From: Gemmatimonadota bacterium
GTDB taxonomy: Bacteria; Gemmatimonadota; Gemmatimonadetes; Palauibacterales; Palauibacteraceae
DNA: 10,682 nucleotides
Direction of reading: 5' to 3'
NCBI GenBank assembly: GCA_029863105.1
Contig: JAOTWC010000036.1
Location: 1-10,682 of the forward strand
The stretch's first letter is position 1. The number at the start of each line of letters is the position of its first letter. Positions 6,400 to 10,682 of this stretch are shown here, piece by piece. A program made the translations under genes and the position numbers. The notes below the pieces were generated by a model that worked only from the letters and a program-made list of their open reading frames with translations, ran no database searches and had not been told where the DNA came from.

Positions 6400-7910
6400 C
6401 AGAAAGCTACTCCGTCGTCTTCGCCTGCCTGCTCCGGCTGCTCGTCGGGATCCGGTTGCACGGTGTCCTGGGGTTGGATGAGGACGGCGGTCGTGTCATA
6501 CAGCATTCGAATCTCGAGCAACCTGCGACGCAGGTCGGTCTCGGCCAGGACGTATGCGGAATCCACCGCGGCATCACGGCTTCGATCCTCGATGCTGATC
6601 CGGTACGGATCCGTTTCATCCAGGGCGGCAAGCATCTCGCGCAAACGATCGTCCGTTCCGACGCCTTCGTCATCGACCCAGCCGGCCGCCGGGGTGTCCG
6701 CGTACAACAGGGCCCCGTAGATCGCCTTGGCGGCCCATGGCGAGCCGGGCGCCAATTCCAGATATCGCAAGTAGAGGCCACGCGCGACGCGTGGCGCCGC
6801 CAGGTCGCTCCCCGCAATTTCGGCTGCCCGCAAGGCAGCTTCGGCGGCGGTGGAACCGCGGCTTTCGTACGCGGCGACAAGATTGGAGAACAGGCCTACC
6901 CGCTCTCGAAGCCGCACGGCGTCGAAGGAGATGGCAGGATCGAGCGTGTTGGCCGCCGTCTCCAGGTAGGAGCGGGTCTCGACGATGTCCCCCGGACTCG
7001 TGGCCCTCAGGATTCTCAGCCGTGCCGCCCGATAACTTGCGGCCGTTCCGTACCGGCTGCGTTCCGCACCCGCGCGGGCACTGTCATAAAATGTGAGCGC
7101 AGCGAGGGTGTCCGATGCATGCTCGCCCGCACGCCCCCGGAAGTAGTACAGGGCGCCCAGCTTGGTATCCGGCAGTCCGGGCTGGACCAGTTCGACCGCC
7201 AGAGCTGAGTCGAGCGCCACTGGCGCGCGCCGGGCAAGCGTATCCAGGTGCGCCAGAAGGCCCTGACCGAAGTTGGCGAATCGGTTGGCGGCGATCAGCT
7301 CCACGGTCAGGCGGAGCGAGCTGTCGTATTGGCCAACTTTGGCGAGCGCGCGCGCCAGATCCAGTCGCGCCAACTCCGAGAGTTCCCCCTGGAATCCGGT
7401 GGCCGCGAGATCACTGGCGGCCTCTTGAGGCCGCTCCAGGTCGAGTCTCGCCATTCCCCGCTGAAACAGAAACAGCGCCCGGTCGTCGTCCGAAATGCTG
7501 CCGTCGAGAGCTCGCGTCAGCAGGGAGTCCGCCCCGGCGGCATCGCCTATCTGGCGCCGCGCGACCCCCTCGAGGCCAGCTGCCGTATCCAGGTCGCGAG
7601 CGTCATCCGTCAGGCCGCCGACTCGTGCCGCCGTCCTGGAGGCCGCCTCCGGACGTCCGTTGGCCAGCTCCGACCTTGCCTTCAGCAGGGCAGCCGATGC
7701 CGCATACTTGCTCTCCGGGTGCTCGACGACAATTCGGTCCGTCATCGCGATCACGGAATCGAACCGCACTCTGGCGGGAGCCTGTTCGCCGGCTCGTTGC
7801 AGGCGTACCGCCTCGCCATACGTGAGTCGGGCATCGTACATCGCATTGAAATACACACACGACGCCGTGAGTAGAGAAACGCCTCCGATCGCCAGCCATT
7901 CTCGCCTCAC
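6399..7910 (-). CDS. Uncharacterised TPR-like lipoprotein
   Basis: Function unknown. The 503-residue product begins with a short basic n-region (MRREW), a hydrophobic core and C18 in LLTASCVYFNAMYDAR. That is a plausible lipobox (TAS before C, so position -3 is less usual), pointing to an envelope lipoprotein. The sequence after the cysteine resembles the YFNTFYNA-type start of tetratricopeptide lipoproteins known to me from Gemmatimonadota-like phyla. Helical repeats look tetratricopeptide- or BamD-like, for example HPESKYAASAALLKARSELA (64-83) and YLELAPGSPWAAKAIYGALL (383-402). The rest is alanine-, leucine- and arginine-rich helix, and residues from about 479 form an acidic, Pro/Gln-rich tail. 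The start is GTG at 7910, overlapping the amidase stop by 4 nt (GTGA) with no clear Shine-Dalgarno, so translation probably depends on coupling. Gene reality is sure, family moderate. It may support envelope assembly or partner the amidase; that is inference. Confidence 0.8.
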   Translation of the reverse strand: MRREWLAIGGVSLLTASCVYFNAMYDARLTYGEAVRLQRAGEQAPARVRFDSVIAMTDRIVVEHPESKYAASAALLKARSELANGRPEAASRTAARVGGLTDDARDLDTAAGLEGVARRQIGDAAGADSLLTRALDGSISDDDRALFLFQRGMARLDLERPQEAASDLAATGFQGELSELARLDLARALAKVGQYDSSLRLTVELIAANRFANFGQGLLAHLDTLARRAPVALDSALAVELVQPGLPDTKLGALYYFRGRAGEHASDTLAALTFYDSARAGAERSRYGTAASYRAARLRILRATSPGDIVETRSYLETAANTLDPAISFDAVRLRERVGLFSNLVAAYESRGSTAAEAALRAAEIAGSDLAAPRVARGLYLRYLELAPGSPWAAKAIYGALLYADTPAAGWVDDEGVGTDDRLREMLAALDETDPYRISIEDRSRDAAVDSAYVLAETDLRRRLLEIRMLYDTTAVLIQPQDTVQPDPDEQPEQAGEDDGVAF

Positions 7911-9082
7911 TCGGCCGCGCCCAACGCGGTCAAGCGCTGGCTCTTGTCGGCCAGGTAATCGCGGATCGCTCCGGCTATTGCCCTGGCAATCTTCCGCTGG
8001 TGTTTCTCGTCGCGGAGACGGCGTTCCTCAGAGGCATTGGTGATAAACCCCAGTTCGACCAGGACGGTCGGCATGTTGGAGGTAGCGCGCACGAGGACCC
8101 AGTACGGACCGGGCCGCACGCCACGATCCGGACTGTCCACCGCCCCACGGAGCTCGTTCTGGATGAAGCCTCCGAATCGAACGGACTCCCGCAGGTGGGT
8201 TCCCTGATCGAGCCCGGCCAGGATGAACTCCAACTGGTCGATATTCGGCCTCCGGGAGGCATCGGCTCCAGGCACCGTGTTTTCCCGCATCGCCGCTCGT
8301 CTACCCGCCTCGGTGCGTGCCGGACCCAGGTAGTACGTGGTGAACCCACGAGCCGACGACCCCGATTCCTGTGCGTCGACGTGAATCGAAATGAACAGAT
8401 CGCCCTGCCGTTCGACAGCGACCAAAGGCCGATCCGGAACGTCCACGAACGTGTCGGTCGTGCGCGTCAGGATCGGCTCGATTCCTTGCATCTTCTCGAG
8501 TTCGGCATAGACCAGCTTCGAAACGGCCAGCGTGATGTGCTTTTCTTCCACACCGGATCGGGGACTGATGGTTCCTGGATGCCGGCCGCCGTGTCCGGGA
8601 TCGATGACCACGCGCCACGGACCTGGCCGTCGCGATCTCTGACCCGGCACCACGGGAGGCAGGGACACGGCCGACTCCTGAGAAGTCGCCCGCCGTCCGA
8701 AGGCCTGGTCGCGCAGCAGCTCGTCGGGAACCAGTAGCCTGCCGGCATCCAGCACCGGCACGTTGGACAGTTGCACGAGGCGCGCGCCGATCCTCACGAA
8801 GGGCGATCCGGGACGAACCTCGACCGTCTCCCCGGCGAGCGTCATCCCGGTACCGAAGCCGGCTCGATACCCCACCTCGCTGACGATCGTCGGCGGGAGT
8901 TCCGTCCACACGCTCGTGGGATACCCGGGCGTCGTGCCGTTCGGCGCGACGGCACTGACCGACGCCAATTGCATCGACCACGTTGACGCCGGCATCGCCA
9001 GCATCCACAGGGTCACCGCCGCCCCTGTCCAGCGCCCCCGGCGCCGCACGAGTCTAGTCCCGGCTACGTGAGCGAAGTGCAC
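7907..9082 (-). CDS. Secreted N-acetylmuramoyl-L-alanine amidase (Amidase_3)
   Basis: A zinc amidase that cleaves the bond between N-acetylmuramic acid and L-alanine in peptidoglycan, acting in the periplasm during cell separation or wall turnover. The 391 residues begin with a basic stretch (RLVRRRGR) and a hydrophobic segment (GAAVTLWMLAMPA) consistent with a Sec signal. Residues of about 60-126 form a beta-rich domain ending in RLLVPDELLRD, like copper-amine-oxidase-N or stalk domains. The Amidase_3 domain covers about 156-378, with zinc ligands H164 (DPGHGG), E180 (VEEK) and H234 (ISIHVDA) and catalytic E343 (VELGFITNASEE). The GTG at 9082 has a strong GGGAGGT 5 nt upstream but overlaps smpB by 29 nt. 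A GTG at 9049 would start just after the smpB stop and give a cleaner signal peptide (MRRRGRW), with a poorer ribosome site. It overlaps the lipoprotein gene by 4 nt. Confidence 0.93.
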   Translation of the reverse strand: MHFAHVAGTRLVRRRGRWTGAAVTLWMLAMPASTWSMQLASVSAVAPNGTTPGYPTSVWTELPPTIVSEVGYRAGFGTGMTLAGETVEVRPGSPFVRIGARLVQLSNVPVLDAGRLLVPDELLRDQAFGRRATSQESAVSLPPVVPGQRSRRPGPWRVVIDPGHGGRHPGTISPRSGVEEKHITLAVSKLVYAELEKMQGIEPILTRTTDTFVDVPDRPLVAVERQGDLFISIHVDAQESGSSARGFTTYYLGPARTEAGRRAAMRENTVPGADASRRPNIDQLEFILAGLDQGTHLRESVRFGGFIQNELRGAVDSPDRGVRPGPYWVLVRATSNMPTVLVELGFITNASEERRLRDEKHQRKIARAIAGAIRDYLADKSQRLTALGAAE

Positions 9083-9497
9083 GATCTACCTCCCGCTGCA
9101 TGACGTTTTCCTTGAGGGCTCGTCGCTTGTCGTGCAGCTTCTTCCCGCGCGCCAGGCCGAGGGTCACCTTGGCTCGGCCGCGGGTGAAGTGGAGGTCCAA
9201 CGGCACGAGTGTCAGTCCCCGTTCGGCCGTCTTTGCCGCCAGCCGATCAATCTGCCTCCGGCTGGCCAGCAGTTTTCGGGGCCGCATCGGATCCGGGACA
9301 TCGATCGTCGCCGGGCCATAGGGGTTGATGTGCAGGTTGAACAGCCACAGCTCTCCCGAATCGATTCGGGCGAACGCATCCGTAAAGCTCGCCTGACCTG
9401 CGCGGAGTGATTTCACTTCCGATCCTACGAGTACCAGGCCGGCCTCGAGTTCTTCGAGAATCTCGAACTCATGCCGTGCCTTGCGGTTGCGAATCAC
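9054..9497 (-). CDS. smpB: SsrA-binding protein SmpB
   Basis: SmpB binds tmRNA and places it in the A site of stalled ribosomes for trans-translation. The family core begins IRNRKARHEFEI and continues EAGLVLVGSEVKSLRAG, then a GELWLFNLHINPYGPA strand block, KLLASRRQIDRL, and a basic tail KKLHDKRRALKENVMQREVDRAL that contacts the decoding site. The start is best placed at GTG 9497 (147 residues) or TTG 9500 (148), because GGAGGT at 9508-9513 lies 10 or 7 nt upstream. The farther GTG at 9524 would place this ribosome site inside the coding sequence and add nine residues not seen in the family. No tmRNA gene is seen in this window. Its 3' end contains the ribosome-binding site of the amidase gene. 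Confidence 0.95.
   Translation of the reverse strand: MIRNRKARHEFEILEELEAGLVLVGSEVKSLRAGQASFTDAFARIDSGELWLFNLHINPYGPATIDVPDPMRPRKLLASRRQIDRLAAKTAERGLTLVPLDLHFTRGRAKVTLGLARGKKLHDKRRALKENVMQREVDRALRSRSRD
9088..9094 (-). promoter_or_regulatory. Strong ribosome-binding site for the amidase, inside smpB
   Basis: GGGAGGT on the minus strand lies 5 nt before the GTG at 9082, within smpB codons for REVDR. It is the main reason to choose the 9082 start over GTG 9049. The caveat is that the bases also encode a conserved part of the SmpB tail, so the match could be accidental. Confidence 0.55.
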
Positions 9498-9593
9498 CAA
9501 CCACCTGACCTCCAGAAGCCGCACTGCGGGATAAGACGGGACGCGGGCAAATCTAGACCGGGCTCGCTGGGCACGCTACCGATGGACCCGAGT
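9498..9593 (-). other. Intergenic gap upstream of smpB
   Basis: A 96-nt gap between the YihY-family stop and the smpB start. It contains the smpB ribosome site at 9508-9513. I find no T-run terminator and no convincing promoter pair. It is nonetheless the most likely place for a promoter driving the smpB-to-pyrF unit, because all later junctions overlap. Confidence 0.4.
9508..9513 (-). promoter_or_regulatory. Ribosome-binding site deciding the smpB start
   Basis: GGAGGT, a full match to the anti-Shine-Dalgarno core, sits 7 nt before TTG 9500 and 10 nt before GTG 9497 on the minus strand. It argues against initiation at the more upstream GTG 9524. Confidence 0.65.
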
Positions 9594-10496
9594 TCACGCT
9601 GGATCGAACACCTCGCGTTGAACCCGCATGACCCGCTGGTAGGCGTGCACCTTCGCGACTTCCGCTCCGAGGATGAACAGAATCGCCACGTAGTAGAAAG
9701 ACACGACGACCAGGACGAGCGTGGCGAAAGCGGAGAACACGCGGGTGAAGTCGGCGACTTCGGTCAGGTACAGACCGAGACCATACTTGACGAGTTCGAA
9801 GCCGACGCTGGCAAACCCCGCCGCGACCGTTGCCGTGCGCCAACCCAGGCTGACGGTCGGCACGAACTTGTAGATCAGCAGAAACATCAGAAAGATCGCG
9901 CCGAGTGCCGTCAGGTAACCGAGCAGCGTCAACGCCGGCCCTGGCGGGATTGGGGTGCGGGACAGGACCCGGCGGCTCATGGCAAGGAAGGTCGTGGTGA
10001 TCCCCACGTTGGCCAGCAACAGCAGCGAAGCGACCAGAACGACCTGCAAGTCGCGAAGTTTGGCCGCCAGCACCCCCACTCCATGGCGCAGATCGAAGAC
10101 GTCGTCCAGGGCCGTTCGCAGCGCGCCAAACAGCCGCGTCGAAAACCACACGAACAGCAGCGCGGAGATGGGGCTCGCCGACCGCGACACGTCGGCCAGG
10201 TCCAGGATCGTCGCCCACACGTCGCGTCGGACCGATTCCGATACCGGCAGGAGGCCGGCGAGCCAGTCGAGGGCGACCTCGGGTGGAACGTTGAGCGTCG
10301 GAGCGAGGATCGCCCCGGCCGCTGCCACCACCAGCAGCAAGAAAGGAATGGCGGCGAGCAACAGGCTGAACGTGAGTCCTGACGCGAGAAAGAAGATGTT
10401 ATCGGCGCCCGCCTGGTCATAGACTTCGCGAGCGAACTCGATCGCACCTCGGGCCCCGCCCTCGAATCCGGGGACCCGCGTCGGTCGAAGACTCAG
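9594..10496 (-). CDS. YihY/BrkB-family inner-membrane protein (start uncertain)
   Basis: A polytopic membrane protein of the YihY/virulence-factor BrkB family, once misnamed ribonuclease BN; its molecular function is not established. Counting from a possible CTG at 10496 gives 300 residues, normal for the family. About six hydrophobic segments are visible (about 35-65, 110-125, 150-173, 187-210, 221-241 and 255-280), plus YKFVPTVSLGWR (209-220) and FILGAEVAK (274-282), typical family positions. The first conventional start is TTG at 10361, but in-frame sequence upstream of it (EFAREVYDQAGADNIFFLAS, then GLTFSLLL) is plainly family-like and should be coding. No ATG, GTG or TTG occurs in this frame between the in-frame TAG near 10564 and 10361; CTG at 10496 or 10514 are the only near-cognate options noted. 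A frameshift or assembly error near the 5' end is the alternative. The left boundary is firm, the right one is not. Confidence 0.8.
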   Translation of the reverse strand: MSLRPTRVPGFEGGARGAIEFAREVYDQAGADNIFFLASGLTFSLLLAAIPFLLLVVAAAGAILAPTLNVPPEVALDWLAGLLPVSESVRRDVWATILDLADVSRSASPISALLFVWFSTRLFGALRTALDDVFDLRHGVGVLAAKLRDLQVVLVASLLLLANVGITTTFLAMSRRVLSRTPIPPGPALTLLGYLTALGAIFLMFLLIYKFVPTVSLGWRTATVAAGFASVGFELVKYGLGLYLTEVADFTRVFSAFATLVLVVVSFYYVAILFILGAEVAKVHAYQRVMRVQREVFDPA

Positions 10497-10515
10497 TGGA
10501 TTCGTCCGGAGCAGT

Positions 10516-10682
10516 TCAGCCGGCGGGCTCGTCCGCCGCGTCGGCCTCGGCGGCCGCCCGGGCTACTTTCTCCCGGTACGCGCCTTTTGATTCCGAGACC
10601 CGCCGCTCCAGATCCTCGCGCGCCTTCCTGGCCGCATCACGGCCAGCCCGAACGGCCTCCTCCGCCTGCATGCGACGCTGGC
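10516..10682 (-). CDS. C-terminal tail of an Ala/Arg/Glu-rich coiled-coil protein (N-terminus outside window)
   Basis: Only 54 residues are visible before the TGA at 10518-10516. They are highly charged and alanine-rich (RAGRDAARKAREDLERRV, then ESKGAYREKVARAAAEADAA), predict a continuous amphipathic helix, and end in EPAG. The composition resembles YtxH-type or apolipoprotein-like helical proteins often found beside envelope genes, but this is a guess from composition and I do not assign a family. It ends at most about 20 nt before the possible starts of the YihY-family gene, so the two are likely co-transcribed. Confidence 0.65.
   Translation of the reverse strand, partial: QRRMQAEEAVRAGRDAARKAREDLERRVSESKGAYREKVARAAAEADAADEPAG

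Noticed and set aside
5740..7825. Long plus-strand frames of 326, 327 and 236 residues (5740-6720, 6225-7208, 7115-7825)
   Set aside because: They lie opposite pyrK and the lipoprotein, which have clear families or a clear signal sequence. Composition is the Arg/Pro/Ser/Ala-rich type seen in shadow frames of GC-rich DNA.
9498..9593. tmRNA (ssrA) gene next to smpB
   Set aside because: The gap is far too short and shows no tRNA-like ends or tag-coding sequence.
9471..10382. 303-residue plus-strand reading frame rich in Gln, Arg, Glu and His
   Set aside because: It is antisense to the YihY membrane protein. Hydrophobic codons read backwards give this hydrophilic Gln-rich composition, and no domain is recognisable.

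Overview
The window looks like chromosomal DNA from a GC-rich, diderm bacterium. It holds a lipoprotein with a short N-terminal sequence I associate with tetratricopeptide-type lipoproteins of Gemmatimonadota and neighbouring phyla, an NAD-linked (class 1B) dihydroorotate dehydrogenase pair, a FadE10-like acyl-CoA dehydrogenase and an ergothioneine-type EgtB. Gemmatimonadota or a relative is my best guess, from gene content only. I see no mobile element, CRISPR array, tRNA, rRNA or phage gene; this is a core-metabolism and envelope locus.

Layout. Positions 1-565 (minus) hold the N-terminal part of an EgtB-like sulfoxide synthase that runs off the left edge. A 207-bp divergent gap separates it from a 641-residue acyl-CoA dehydrogenase on the plus strand (773-2698). 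Everything to the right is on the minus strand. In transcription order (right to left) it reads: the C-terminal tail of a coiled-coil protein (10682-10516), a YihY/BrkB-family membrane protein (to 9594), smpB, an Amidase_3 N-acetylmuramoyl-L-alanine amidase, an uncharacterised helical-repeat lipoprotein, pyrK, pyrD, pyrF, a GlsB/YeaQ small membrane protein, and a PIG3-like quinone oxidoreductase. The last gene meets the acyl-CoA dehydrogenase tail to tail with an 8-bp overlap.

How it works together. From smpB to pyrF every junction overlaps (29, 4, 1, 13 and 8 nt), so six genes form one compact, probably translationally coupled unit. PyrK and PyrD make the NAD+-dependent dihydroorotate dehydrogenase complex, and PyrF performs the final UMP-forming step. 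SmpB serves tmRNA ribosome rescue. The amidase and lipoprotein act in the envelope. Tying pyrimidine (hence UDP-sugar) supply to peptidoglycan turnover is a reasonable but unproven reading. GlsB and the oxidoreductase follow after a 67-nt gap and could be a stress-related tail of the same transcript.

Starts. About half of the genes use GTG (qor-like, pyrD, lipoprotein, amidase, smpB). The YihY-family gene has no ATG, GTG or TTG upstream of its conserved N-terminal block, which is the clearest oddity here. The most interesting unexplained gene is the 503-residue lipoprotein. I do not see a clear new defence or mobile system.
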